From: an uncultured Flavihumibacter sp.
GTDB lineage: Bacteria; Bacteroidota; Bacteroidia; Chitinophagales; Chitinophagaceae
Reading direction: 5' to 3'
Assembly: GCA_902168225.1 (NCBI GenBank)
Contig: CABHOW010000106.1
Span: forward strand, 1 to 64,000
DNA length: 64,000 nt
Both the position numbers and the translations under genes were made by a program. Of the stretch, positions 1 to 7,532 are shown one piece after another. The notes beneath the pieces are model-generated. The model had not been told where the DNA came from. It did not search any database and was given only the letters and a program-made list of their open reading frames with translations. Position 1 is the first letter of the stretch, and every line of letters starts with the position of its first letter.

Positions 1-65
1 GATAGAAGATAGGTTATAGGGTATAGGGGATGAGGTTTTAGGTCCTTCGCTGCGCTCAGGGCGAC
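1..65. repeat. Heptamer tandem array plus GC-rich core inside the anti-sigma gene
   Basis: Bases 1-42 divide into six consecutive 7-mers (GATAGAA, GATAGGT, TATAGGG twice, GATGAGG, TTTTAGG). Bases 43-65 form a GC-richer tract containing CCTTCG and ending GGGCGAC. On the minus strand the core reads GTCGCCCTGAGCGCAGCGAA and onward. It resembles the core at 6819-6854, with a GTC(A/G)CCCTG head and a CGAAGG tail. The whole tract is translated in frame in the anti-sigma gene. It may continue beyond the window. Confidence 0.7.
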
Positions 66-408
66 TATTTTTTGTAGCTGTTGTGGCCAAAACTGGGTTG
101 TCGGGCTTCGTTCTACTCTTTGCAATATATCTATTGCCTTCAACCTTACTGCTTATACTTTCCTTCTTATTAACCAATGACTGGTTTATAACTTTAGTCT
201 CCGGTCTCCGGTCTAAAATACTCCAAGCGCCAATCCCCGCCAACACCACCACACATGCAGCTGCCGACCAGGCTACGATACGCATGATGCTGATTTTTTT
301 TGCAGGCACAGGCAATTCTTTTTCGATACGCTCCCAAACCAAAGGGCGGGGGGCATCTGTATCGAGTGCTTCGCGATTTTCTTGTATATATTTTTTAAAT
401 GGATCCAT
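1..408 (-). CDS. Probable anti-sigma factor (partial, runs off window start)
   Basis: The reading frame starts at an ATG at 408 and stays open to base 1, giving 136 codons; the C-terminus lies outside the window. It overlaps the end of the ECF sigma gene by 14 bases, which implies translational coupling. The N-terminus begins MDPFKKYI and has a soluble acidic stretch of about 35 residues. One hydrophobic segment follows at about residues 40-62, and the rest is a low-complexity, presumably periplasmic, tail. This layout and position fit a membrane anti-sigma factor that holds the upstream sigma factor. No zinc-binding ZAS motif is visible, so the role rests mainly on context. Two tandem-repeat tracts (197-214 and 1-42) are translated in frame inside the tail, which is unusual. 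An alternative is a membrane protein of unknown function co-transcribed with the sigma gene. Confidence 0.6.
   Translation of the reverse strand, partial: MDPFKKYIQENREALDTDAPRPLVWERIEKELPVPAKKISIMRIVAWSAAACVVVLAGIGAWSILDRRPETKVINQSLVNKKESISSKVEGNRYIAKSRTKPDNPVLATTATKNSRPERSEGPKTSSPIPYNLSSI
197..214. repeat. Short heptamer array inside the anti-sigma gene
   Basis: The unit GTCTCCG occurs twice in tandem followed by GTCT. It is read in frame in the anti-sigma gene just after the membrane segment, where it encodes an Arg/Pro/Glu-rich patch. Confidence 0.6.
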
Positions 409-952
409 TAATCATGAGTTGTTTAGTAATACGTTCTTTTAATAGCTGTTTGGCTCGGTGATACTGGCTTTTACTGGTAGATTCTGAAATACCCAGTTTA
501 TCAGCAATTTCTTTATGCGGGTAGTCTTCCAACACATATAGATTAAAAACTTGTCGACACCCATCGGGTAAGCTTTTTATCTCCTGATGAATCACTTTAA
601 AATCTACGGTTTTCCACCATTCTATATCTTCTGTTACAAGCGTATCTTTATTAGATTCATCCCAGTCGTCCCAATAAAAATTTTTCTTACTGAACCGAAT
701 ACATTCATTTACCACGATTCGCTTCAACCAACCTCCAAACTGATTTGCGTCTTTTAGTTGCCCTAAATTTTTAAAAGCTATTAAGAACGATTCCTGTAAA
801 AGATCTTCCGCATCGGCGCGGTTGCCGGTCATCCTGGAACATATATTAAACATGGCTTTGCTGTATTGCTCATATAACCACGATTGTGCTGCTCTGTCTC
901 CTCGCGAAGCCTTAGTTATCACAGCCGTTTGTATGTTTATTACTTGTTCCAA
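395..952 (-). CDS. RNA polymerase ECF sigma-70 factor
   Basis: This 185-residue protein directs RNA polymerase to specific promoters. Region 2 spans about residues 24-92, with the helix ending in the typical 'DAEDLLQESFLIAF' and the following 'FGGWLKRIVVNECI'. Region 4 spans about 128-172 with the helix-turn-helix 'HKEIADKLGISESTSKSQYH'. The length is normal for a two-domain ECF factor. The next gene starts inside the last codons of this one and encodes a single-pass membrane protein, which matches the usual sigma/anti-sigma pair. The inducing signal cannot be read from the sequence. Family assignment is firm; the regulon is unknown. Confidence 0.93.
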   Translation of the reverse strand: MEQVINIQTAVITKASRGDRAAQSWLYEQYSKAMFNICSRMTGNRADAEDLLQESFLIAFKNLGQLKDANQFGGWLKRIVVNECIRFSKKNFYWDDWDESNKDTLVTEDIEWWKTVDFKVIHQEIKSLPDGCRQVFNLYVLEDYPHKEIADKLGISESTSKSQYHRAKQLLKERITKQLMINGSI

Positions 953-1004
953 GTAGTTTCCGTAAATAAGAGTGTAAGGTTATTAAAAGGTTGGAATCTT
1001 TTCC

Positions 1005-1035
1005 AAAAAAAATACCCTCCAAATAGGAGGGTATT
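1005..1035 (-). terminator. Intrinsic terminator of the aldo/keto reductase gene
   Basis: A 10-bp perfect inverted repeat (AATACCCTCC and GGAGGGTATT, loop AAATA) lies 17 bases past the reductase stop codon. On the minus strand it is followed by a run of eight T. Confidence 0.88.
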
Positions 1036-1051
1036 CATGTTATCAAATTTC

Positions 1052-2041
1052 TTAATATTCTGCTTGAATGGGCTTGTTACCCATAATAGTTTCTATTTTA
1101 TCTATCACGGCATTATCTAATGCATTCACTACGTTCAAAGCGGTAAGATTATCGAGTAATTGCTCTTTTTTGGTTGCTCCTAAAATGGCAGTAGTTACAT
1201 TCGGGTTTTTAATACACCATGCAATACTTAAAGCAGGTAAGCTCACATTAAGTTCATTGGCCAATGCTTGTAGTTGTTTTACTTTAGCAATTTTTTCGTC
1301 GATTATCCAACGATCTTTTAACCAATCGAATCCCGGAATAGCAAGCCGGCTATCTTCAGGGATACCGTTATTATATTTTCCGGTAAGTAAGCCGGCTGCT
1401 AAAGGGCTCCAAATGGTGGTGCCTAAGCCTACATTTTTAAATACTTCGAGATAATCTTTTTCTACTTTCTCGCGCTCAAACAGATTATATTGCGGCTGTT
1501 CCATAGCAGGGCCAATCAACCTATACGATTGAGCCACCCGATGGGCTTCCATAATTTCAACCCCACTCCATTCACTGGTACCCCAATATAAAATTTTACC
1601 TTGTTGAATTAAGGTATTCATCGTCCATACTACTTCTTCTATGGGTGTGTTTTTATCGGGACGGTGACAAAAAAACAGATCCAAATAATCAGTTTGCAAA
1701 CGCTGTAATGCTTCATTACAGGCTTCTGTTAAATGTTTTCTGCTCAAGCCGGTTTGATTGGGCTTATTATTTTTACCCCTCCATCCAAAAAATGCTTTTG
1801 ATGAAATGGTGTAAGAAGTACGATCCCAGTTCTTGGCTTTTAATACCCTTCCCATCATTTTTTCACTTTCGCCTAATGCATATACCTCTGCATTATCGAA
1901 GAAATTAATACCGGCATCATAAGCAATGCCCATCAGTTCATCGGCCAGACCATCATTAATTTGTTTATGAAATGTTACCCAACTGCCAAAGCTTAAAACG
2001 CTTAGCTGTAAGCCGGTTTTGCCCATTTTTCTGTATTCCAT
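1052..2041 (-). CDS. Aldo/keto reductase (potassium-channel beta-subunit/YghZ type)
   Basis: This 329-residue NADPH-dependent oxidoreductase reduces carbonyl compounds. It has the TIM-barrel signature of the aldo/keto reductases. The catalytic tetrad is visible as D49, Y54 (in 'FFDNAEVY'), K82 (in 'ISSKAF') and H126 (in 'FFCHRPD'). The C-terminal NADP-binding part includes 'WSPLAAGLLTGKY'. The sequence most resembles the Kv-beta/YghZ branch, which handles methylglyoxal and related aldehydes; the actual substrate is not evident. It is followed by a strong terminator, so transcription stops before the sigma gene. A short heptamer array separates it from lptC upstream. Confidence 0.9.
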   Translation of the reverse strand: MEYRKMGKTGLQLSVLSFGSWVTFHKQINDGLADELMGIAYDAGINFFDNAEVYALGESEKMMGRVLKAKNWDRTSYTISSKAFFGWRGKNNKPNQTGLSRKHLTEACNEALQRLQTDYLDLFFCHRPDKNTPIEEVVWTMNTLIQQGKILYWGTSEWSGVEIMEAHRVAQSYRLIGPAMEQPQYNLFEREKVEKDYLEVFKNVGLGTTIWSPLAAGLLTGKYNNGIPEDSRLAIPGFDWLKDRWIIDEKIAKVKQLQALANELNVSLPALSIAWCIKNPNVTTAILGATKKEQLLDNLTALNVVNALDNAVIDKIETIMGNKPIQAEY

Positions 2042-2044
2042 ATA

Positions 2045-2072
2045 GTAGTGTTTAGTGAGTAGTGGTTAGTTT
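2045..2072. repeat. Heptamer tandem array across the lptC stop codon
   Basis: Four consecutive 7-mers (GTAGTGT, TTAGTGA, GTAGTGG, TTAGTTT) fill most of the gap between the aldo/keto reductase start and lptC. They run over the lptC stop codon at 2066-2068. Confidence 0.6.
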
Positions 2073-2659
2073 TTTTTGGTACTGTCGGGGGGGATGATAA
2101 GATAGCTGCCTTCCACAGCTTCAAAGTAAGTAATACTACTCAAATCTTGAGTTGCGCGGAATCCTTTGCGCGCATAAGTTTTTTGTTCTGTAAATCTTTG
2201 TACAGTAGTTACTGGTTTATCCGTATAAAAAATACCGGCAGTTTGATCCCAAAACATTTCGCTGGTATATAAGGTATCTCCGGTGTGTATTCTAATGATC
2301 ACTACACTATCTCTTAAGTAAACCTTGTTTTCTTGTTCTAAATAGCGGCCGTATTTGGCTCTTAGTTTGCTTTCGATTTTAGTACTATCGTTAAAAAACT
2401 CCACATATAAAGATTGAGGAAATTCGGATTTCAAAGCGCTATCGCCTTGGTAACGAAGCAGGAGAGGTGCTGTTAATTTCGCTTTCATTTTCCCCCCAAC
2501 ACTTAAATAACTAACAATATTTCTTCCTTCTTCAATACCTGTTTTTCTAACGCTCAAATTTTTTACTTCATTTACATCATTTTCACAAGCCATAATAAAA
2601 AAGCAGCCCAAGGCAAGAGCTGCTATAATTCTTTTAGTATGGGTGTTAACACTAGTCAT
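2066..2659 (-). CDS. lptC: LPS export periplasmic protein LptC
   Basis: This 197-residue protein belongs to the LptC family. It sits in the inner membrane or periplasm and passes lipopolysaccharide from the LptBFG transporter to LptA. The N-terminus is a hydrophobic segment ending in a possible lipobox Cys at residue 25 ('FFIMAC'). The rest is the beta-jellyroll typical of LptC, with 'GKMKAKLTAPLLLRY' and 'LYTSEMFWDQTAGIFYTDKPV'. It overlaps the upstream outer-membrane protein gene by 8 bases, so the two are probably co-translated. The last codons coincide with a heptamer repeat array. Confidence 0.87.
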   Translation of the reverse strand: MTSVNTHTKRIIAALALGCFFIMACENDVNEVKNLSVRKTGIEEGRNIVSYLSVGGKMKAKLTAPLLLRYQGDSALKSEFPQSLYVEFFNDSTKIESKLRAKYGRYLEQENKVYLRDSVVIIRIHTGDTLYTSEMFWDQTAGIFYTDKPVTTVQRFTEQKTYARKGFRATQDLSSITYFEAVEGSYLIIPPDSTKKN

Positions 2660-4028
2660 ATCTTCTTTTGATAAACCAAATATCGCTTAAACTGAAGCCT
2701 ACCGAAAACTGAATATAGGTTTCCGTAATATTATTGGAGGCCGAACCACGTTTTCCTATTTGTAGAGCCGTTTGCATCGTTGTGTATTGGGTTTCATATG
2801 CCCTCCATTTACGAATGGGCAAGCCGGCACCTAATGATACGGCAAAAACTTTTAACCCTTTACCGTCGGCATTGATGTAATCCTGACCATAATTGAATCC
2901 GATTCGATAGTTAATGCTTCTTAAATAGTTATTGCTGGCAATAGGGTTGGGACTAATTTGAGCACCCAGTTTTAACATCCAGCTATTATTTAAAGCATCC
3001 GGTTGATTGTAAAAACGATAGCGTGTCCACTGCGTTGTCGTATATTCTAAACCAACAGACCATAATTCAAAAACTCCGGCCGTGGTACCGATTCTTTTCT
3101 GCAAACTGGCACCGGCTTCATATGTAGCGGGAATAACAACGGATCCCTTTACATTATCTACACTTTCAACAGTATCAATACCTATTATGGCTCCGGAAGA
3201 TAAGTACCCAAAAGTGTATTTCTCTCTGTTTTGAGTGGCACTTAAATTTTGTTGAAAGGAAGCAACAGCACCTAAACGTACAGAATACAGTTCACTTGTT
3301 TTTGCTATTTTATCTTCTTTTTTAGCAACATCAAATTCATATTGTAAACCCGCTTGTAAAAACATTTTTCCATAATTCGTTTTTACAGATTGATTAGACT
3401 GATGATAACTAACAGTATCGTTTAAGAATGTAGTTTGTGTATTCGTTTCCCTTCTCCCGAAAGTATATCCGGTATTAAACCCGATATTAAATTTCTTCCA
3501 TCTTTTACCAATACCAATAAATGCTTGGTTTAAGCCTCCTGTTCCATTATAAGAAGTACCAACACTATCACCGGCAACTCTAGTGTTGCTGGTTACCGAA
3601 TAATTGATCCGGCTGATGGGTTTTAACCCGAAAGCGAAACCTAATCCTTTTGATTTGCTAAGCGGCATGGCTACTGCGGCATAAGCGGGAATAAAATAAA
3701 TAGAGCTAAATGAACCTGCCGGATTTGCGCTTTTTAGATTTCTGGAATCTATCAGTAGGCCTAAATCATAAGTAACCAAGTTAAATAAGTTCCCATAAGA
3801 AGCGGGGTTATTGAAATTGATCGACTGTCCGATATTTCCCGTTAACCCATCTGCGTAAGCGGCTTGTAACCCTCCCATTCCGCGCGAAACGGTATGTTGG
3901 GAACCTACAAGGTTACCTATACCATATCTGGAGAAAGGAGAATTCACCTGAGCAAATGAAAAAACGGTAATTAACATGCAACTAACCACATAAGCCAGCC
4001 TACCTGTTGTTGAACTCACAAATTGCAT
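2652..4028 (-). CDS. Outer-membrane beta-barrel protein of unknown function
   Basis: This 458-residue protein has an N-terminal signal peptide (about residues 1-26, ending 'TVFSFAQ'). A Bacteroidota-type outer-membrane protein follows, beginning 'VNSPFSRYGIGNL' and rich in alternating aromatic/polar strands with a terminal aromatic-containing strand. That start is common to a large, poorly characterised family of barrels with weak similarity to FadL-like transporters. It overlaps coaX by 29 bases and lptC by 8, so the order coaX-OMP-lptC suggests an envelope-related operon. No substrate can be inferred. The start could lie slightly downstream, but this one gives the only credible signal peptide. 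Confidence 0.75.
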   Translation of the reverse strand: MQFVSSTTGRLAYVVSCMLITVFSFAQVNSPFSRYGIGNLVGSQHTVSRGMGGLQAAYADGLTGNIGQSINFNNPASYGNLFNLVTYDLGLLIDSRNLKSANPAGSFSSIYFIPAYAAVAMPLSKSKGLGFAFGLKPISRINYSVTSNTRVAGDSVGTSYNGTGGLNQAFIGIGKRWKKFNIGFNTGYTFGRRETNTQTTFLNDTVSYHQSNQSVKTNYGKMFLQAGLQYEFDVAKKEDKIAKTSELYSVRLGAVASFQQNLSATQNREKYTFGYLSSGAIIGIDTVESVDNVKGSVVIPATYEAGASLQKRIGTTAGVFELWSVGLEYTTTQWTRYRFYNQPDALNNSWMLKLGAQISPNPIASNNYLRSINYRIGFNYGQDYINADGKGLKVFAVSLGAGLPIRKWRAYETQYTTMQTALQIGKRGSASNNITETYIQFSVGFSLSDIWFIKRRYD

Positions 4029-4728
4029 ATAAGCCTTTATAAATTAGATTTTGGTCGGCAAATATCCTGTTTTTTAGGTGCGGCACAAAAAAAGGCATAT
4101 CTCCCCCGGTTAATAGCACGTTAAAGTTGCTGTATTTTTCGCTGTAAGCGTCAATAATACCGTCTATTTCCTTCGACATGCCCAAAATAACCCCACTCAG
4201 CAAATTTGTTCGGGTATCGTAACCTACAAGCGGAAAATCATGGGCAGCCTCAATAATGGGCAATAAAGCCGTATGTTCATGCATAGCCCGAAAACGCATT
4301 TTCATACCCGGAGAAATGGACCCTCCTAAAAATTCACTCCGGTTATTAATAAAATTATAAGTAATACAACTACCCAAAGCAATTACTAAATTGTGCATGC
4401 CGGGGAATAGATGAACCGCTGCAGCTACTAGTGCCAGTCTATCGGCACCAATGGTTTCAGGCTTTCCAACAGGGGTAGTTAAGGGTAGTTTACTGGTATG
4501 ATCGAGTTTATGAAAGGAAGTAGTGCTCTTAAGTATGTCTTCTACGTGTATAGGATGATGAATGACGGAAGATAAAATACTAAATTGAGGTTGGTAATCT
4601 GCGATCAACTGAGAAATGGTATGAGCCTCTAAGTCGGGAACAAGAACTTCCTTAAGAAAATCACCGTTATTAAAAACAGCCATTTTTGCTCTCGTATTCC
4701 CTAAATCTAAACAAATGGTAATAGCCAT
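4000..4728 (-). CDS. coaX: Type III pantothenate kinase
   Basis: CoaX phosphorylates pantothenate, the first step of coenzyme A synthesis, in the cytoplasm. The protein (242 residues from this start) carries the ASKHA-fold phosphate motifs: 'DLGNTRAK' at residues 8-15, 'GADR' near residue 95, 'ALGSCITYNF' and 'LGGSISPGMKMR'. A longer reading frame begins at 4779. The ATG at 4728 puts the first nucleotide-binding motif at the usual distance from the N-terminus and removes the overlap with the upstream gene, so I chose it. The 3' end overlaps the outer-membrane protein gene. The 'GSCITYN' motif replaces the more common Thr/Asp version, which is a normal Bacteroidota variant. Confidence 0.92.
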   Translation of the reverse strand: MAITICLDLGNTRAKMAVFNNGDFLKEVLVPDLEAHTISQLIADYQPQFSILSSVIHHPIHVEDILKSTTSFHKLDHTSKLPLTTPVGKPETIGADRLALVAAAVHLFPGMHNLVIALGSCITYNFINNRSEFLGGSISPGMKMRFRAMHEHTALLPIIEAAHDFPLVGYDTRTNLLSGVILGMSKEIDGIIDAYSEKYSNFNVLLTGGDMPFFVPHLKNRIFADQNLIYKGLYAICEFNNR

Positions 4729-4735
4729 AATTTTA

Positions 4736-5377
4736 CTAAGCGTCAAAGTTAAAGCCTTTAAGTTCGCGGAAGTGCCCATTTAACTTAATCTTGTCTTTTA
4801 AAGATTCCATACCTGCTACAATGGGAATGACTTTGTTTAAATGGCGTTTTAAATATTCGAGTCGTTGCGCTTCCTCTAAAAGACCTAGAAATTCATATTC
4901 TTCTTCAACGGATAACCCTGCATGATGTGCAATATCATAGCTGAATAGTTCTTCTTCCTTCTTTTTAAAGTCTTTACTAATGTTTAAAAATTTATGTAAT
5001 TCTCTAATAGAAGCGATTACTTTTCGTATGAATGCTAGGTCGTGCTTCATATTGTTATCAGGATAATTTACAATGGCGCCACTATATAACTTCTCCGGGA
5101 TCGATTTTATCAGTTCTAAAATGCTAAAGACTTTGAGTCCACGTGTACGAATATCCATTTTACCATCTTCGTGAACAGTAACGATCTCTGTTATTTCAAC
5201 TAAAGTGCCCAGGTCGGCAATCCCTTTTTGTAATACGGTGGGTATGCCAAAGGGTTTTTGTTCAGCAAAACATTCTTGAATTAACTGCCGATAACGTGGC
5301 TCAAATATGTGCAGATTGAGGGTTTCGCCCGGAAACACTACAATTGATAATGGAAAAATTGGTATAAAGTTTATCAA
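4736..5377 (-). CDS. LON substrate-binding-domain protein
   Basis: This 213-residue protein consists of only the N-terminal substrate-recognition domain of Lon protease ('FPLSIVVFPGETLNLHIFEPRYRQLI'). A helical tail follows, ending near 'HFRELKGFNF'. There is no ATPase or protease domain, so it is not a protease. Stand-alone LON-domain proteins are common in bacteria and their role is unsettled. It lies directly upstream of coaX on the same strand and is probably co-transcribed with it. The divergent glycosyltransferase begins 32 bases from its start, leaving a very short shared promoter region. Confidence 0.87.
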   Translation of the reverse strand: MINFIPIFPLSIVVFPGETLNLHIFEPRYRQLIQECFAEQKPFGIPTVLQKGIADLGTLVEITEIVTVHEDGKMDIRTRGLKVFSILELIKSIPEKLYSGAIVNYPDNNMKHDLAFIRKVIASIRELHKFLNISKDFKKKEEELFSYDIAHHAGLSVEEEYEFLGLLEEAQRLEYLKRHLNKVIPIVAGMESLKDKIKLNGHFRELKGFNFDA

Positions 5378-5409
5378 AAAGTTCGTTCTTTGACCACAAT
5401 TTAGGGAAA

Positions 5410-6282
5410 ATGAAAATTGCAGGATTCACGATTATTAAAAATGCTGTTAAGAACGACTATCCGATTGTAGAAGCTATTCGTTCCATTTTACCGGTTGTGG
5501 ATGAAATGATTGTATTGGTAGGAGATTCTGAAGATGATACTATCGGGTTGATAAAAGCTATTGACGATGATAAGATAAAAATCCACCATTCAATATGGGA
5601 TCAATCTTTGCGCAGTGGCGGAACGGTTTTGGCAGAAGAAACCAACAAGGCTTTTGATTTAATTAGTGATGCCTATACTTGGGCATTTTATATTCAAGGA
5701 GATGAAGTGATCCATGAGAAATACTACGATGTGATACAAACGGCTTGCGAACAATATGAAAATGATAAGCGTGTAGAAGGGTTACTGTTTGAATACCTGC
5801 ATTTTTATGGTTCTTATGATTATGTGGGGGATAGCAGAAAATGGTATAGTCATGAAGTACGTATTATCAGAAACGATAAATCTATCCGATCTTTTAAAGA
5901 CGCTCAAGGCTTTAGAAAAGACGGGCAAAAAATAAAAGTAAAAGCTATTGATGCAGTAGTATATCATTATGGCTGGGTAAAGGATCCGGCACAAATGATG
6001 AAGAAACAAAAAGATGTTGCTGTTTTTTGGAATGATGAAGAAAAAATGAAAAATTATGAGGGTATACCGGATAGTTATGATTTTACGGAATATGATTCGC
6101 TGGCAAGGTTTACAGCCACACATCCGATCGTAATGCAGGAGAGAATTGCCCGAAAGAATTGGCAGCTTGAATTAGATACCTCGAAGAAAAAATTTTCCGT
6201 AAAAGAAAAAATATTGTATCGCTTTGAAAAGTTAACGGGTATCCGATTATTCGATTTTAGAAATTATAAATTGTTGCGTTGA
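5410..6282 (+). CDS. Glycosyltransferase, family 2-like
   Basis: This 290-residue cytoplasmic protein has a GT-A-like N-terminus ('MKIAGFTIIKNAVKNDYPIVEAIRSILPVVDEMIVLVGDSEDDT'), as in family 2 glycosyltransferases. A DxD-like acidic site (about residues 39-43) and 'YIQGDEVIHE' near residue 97 are consistent with nucleotide-sugar binding. No transmembrane segment is visible. It converges on the O-antigen-ligase-like gene, whose 3' end overlaps this one by 19 bases, and it opens a polysaccharide cluster. The donor and acceptor sugars are unknown. Confidence 0.8.
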   Translation: MKIAGFTIIKNAVKNDYPIVEAIRSILPVVDEMIVLVGDSEDDTIGLIKAIDDDKIKIHHSIWDQSLRSGGTVLAEETNKAFDLISDAYTWAFYIQGDEVIHEKYYDVIQTACEQYENDKRVEGLLFEYLHFYGSYDYVGDSRKWYSHEVRIIRNDKSIRSFKDAQGFRKDGQKIKVKAIDAVVYHYGWVKDPAQMMKKQKDVAVFWNDEEKMKNYEGIPDSYDFTEYDSLARFTATHPIVMQERIARKNWQLELDTSKKKFSVKEKILYRFEKLTGIRLFDFRNYKLLR

Positions 6283-7505
6283 TCACTTCTTATTCCAAGC
6301 CATAATGGCCAAGCATGAAGGGCAATGCCAAATTGATAGCTCAAATTGGATTCTACCAAACAGCTTACGGCAATAGCTATACTCCAAATAATCCATGCTT
6401 TTTGTTTTGTTTGCCGGCCTAGCCATATGGGAAATAATAACCAAGCGATAGAACAAAGTAAGCCGATGATTCCGGCGCCTAGTAGCCAAAAAAGGTACTG
6501 AGAAAAGGGCCAGCCAAAGGGTGACGGTTGGTGGTATTGTTGTTGAAAGTATTGTTGAATAGTTGGGTTTATTTCACTCCAACCCACACCTCCCAGAAAA
6601 TTATTTTCTACTGCTTTGATGCTTACATGATTAACGGCTCGCCTTACCCCATCAGAATAGTTAGGATCATAGCCTTTGGTATTAAATTGCTGATAATCGT
6701 ACAGCGTGTAGTTGAGTTTTTGGTAGAGAAGTGGGAGGGAGAAGAGCAAGACGAGACAATAGATGATGGACGATGGACGATAGAACGTAGACGAGAGACG
6801 GTAGACGGTAGACCGTTTGTCACCCTGTCCGCCGCGGCGGAGTCGAAGGGCGACGTTCCGACGATTCCACCACTGACCAATGACTACTGACCAATGACTA
6901 ATAAATATTATCGCAGCTAATATGATTCCCGTTCTCACACTCAGCAATAGTATGGCCGTGAGGAAGAAGAGAATGAGGATTCGTTTTATTTTTTTGTTTT
7001 CAAGCGAGAAGCTAAGAAGCAATGCTGAAGCGAGATATATACTAAAGCGAAGATGGTCGTTATCCATGAATACCGGAATGGCTTTACCTGTTTTGATAAG
7101 TGTAAGCGCATTGGTAATATGTAGTAGAAGCCATAAGATCGGGTAAAGCGCCGCGATAGCGGCGCCATAGATCCATATTTTTCGGCAAACAGATGCCACG
7201 CCTACGGCGTGGATAACTATGGCTCCCAATGCTATTGCAGGATATGCCAGCCAGCTTAATAATAGATCATAGTTTGTATTTGCAAATGGCGTTTGCCATA
7301 AACCGGGTAGCCATAATGCCAAAGCAGAAAGACTCCATATCCATAAAGGCTCGTGCTTGAAGTTGAGTTGTTTTTTATACAAACATACCAATGCCACTAC
7401 AAACCATAATCCTGCACTAATAGAAAGTAAAGCCCTACTCCATATTAATCCGACTACGGTGAGCAGGAATATTATTATCACTATATTTTTTCTACTTACT
7501 TGCAT
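6264..7505 (-). CDS. O-antigen ligase/polymerase-like membrane protein with in-frame repeat insertion
   Basis: This 413-residue protein has about ten hydrophobic segments. The C-terminal half resembles the Wzy_C/O-antigen ligase family, which joins polysaccharide to lipid or polymerises repeat units on the periplasmic face of the inner membrane. The segment 'GGVGWSEINPTIQQYFQQQYH' with nearby 'PFSQYLFWLLGAG' is typical of the large periplasmic loop and what follows it. About 48 codons (6756-6899) are made entirely of heptamer repeats around a GC-rich palindromic core; they are read in frame with no stop and encode an Arg/Ser-rich stretch. Two more GC hairpins (7148-7165, 7196-7212) also lie in frame. 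The gene may be functional, with an enlarged loop, or in decay. Neighbouring glycosyltransferases support a surface-polysaccharide role. Confidence 0.75.
   Translation of the reverse strand: MQVSRKNIVIIIFLLTVVGLIWSRALLSISAGLWFVVALVCLYKKQLNFKHEPLWIWSLSALALWLPGLWQTPFANTNYDLLLSWLAYPAIALGAIVIHAVGVASVCRKIWIYGAAIAALYPILWLLLHITNALTLIKTGKAIPVFMDNDHLRFSIYLASALLLSFSLENKKIKRILILFFLTAILLLSVRTGIILAAIIFISHWSVVIGQWWNRRNVALRLRRGGQGDKRSTVYRLSSTFYRPSSIIYCLVLLFSLPLLYQKLNYTLYDYQQFNTKGYDPNYSDGVRRAVNHVSIKAVENNFLGGVGWSEINPTIQQYFQQQYHQPSPFGWPFSQYLFWLLGAGIIGLLCSIAWLLFPIWLGRQTKQKAWIIWSIAIAVSCLVESNLSYQFGIALHAWPLWLGIRSDQRNNL
6756..6818. repeat. Heptamer tandem array (9 units) inside the O-antigen-ligase-like gene
   Basis: Nine consecutive 7-mers follow the pattern ACGRTRG with variants: ACAATAG, ATGATGG, ACGATGG, ACGATAG, AACGTAG, ACGAGAG, ACGGTAG twice, ACCGTTT. 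The array ends at the GC-rich core at 6819. Confidence 0.85.
6819..6854. repeat. GC-rich palindromic core between two heptamer arrays
   Basis: The tract begins GTCACCCTG and ends CGAAGGGCGAC. At its centre is a perfect 14-base palindrome TCCGCCGCGGCGGA (6828-6841). It resembles the core at 43-65 and is much richer in GC than the surrounding gene. Confidence 0.75.
6872..6899. repeat. Alternating heptamer array inside the O-antigen-ligase-like gene
   Basis: The pair ACTGACC/AATGACT is repeated twice without error, giving four 7-mers and an exact 14-base duplication. It flanks the GC-rich core on the side opposite the 6756-6818 array. Confidence 0.85.
7148..7165. repeat. GC-rich mini-hairpin within the O-antigen-ligase-like gene
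   Basis: A perfect 7-bp inverted repeat, GCGCCGC and GCGGCGC, has the loop GATA. It is read in frame as part of an Ala-rich membrane segment. Confidence 0.7.
7196..7212. repeat. GC-rich mini-hairpin within the O-antigen-ligase-like gene
   Basis: A perfect 7-bp inverted repeat, CCACGCC and GGCGTGG, has the loop TAC. It is translated in frame. Confidence 0.65.
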
Positions 7506-7532
7506 GGAGTTGCCATAAATTTACACCCGGGC

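Noticed and set aside
83-442. Plus-strand open frame of 119 codons near the window start
   Set aside because: It is antisense to the anti-sigma gene and the sigma gene end, has repeat-derived composition and no family resemblance. The minus-strand frame has a sensible start, membrane segment and coupling.
4729-4779. Longer N-terminus for pantothenate kinase starting at 4779
   Set aside because: It would overlap the LON-domain gene by 44 bases and displace the 'DLGNTR' motif from its usual position near residue 8.
6756-6899. CRISPR-like array
   Set aside because: The units are 7 bases with no spacers, and no cas genes are present; these are simple tandem repeats.
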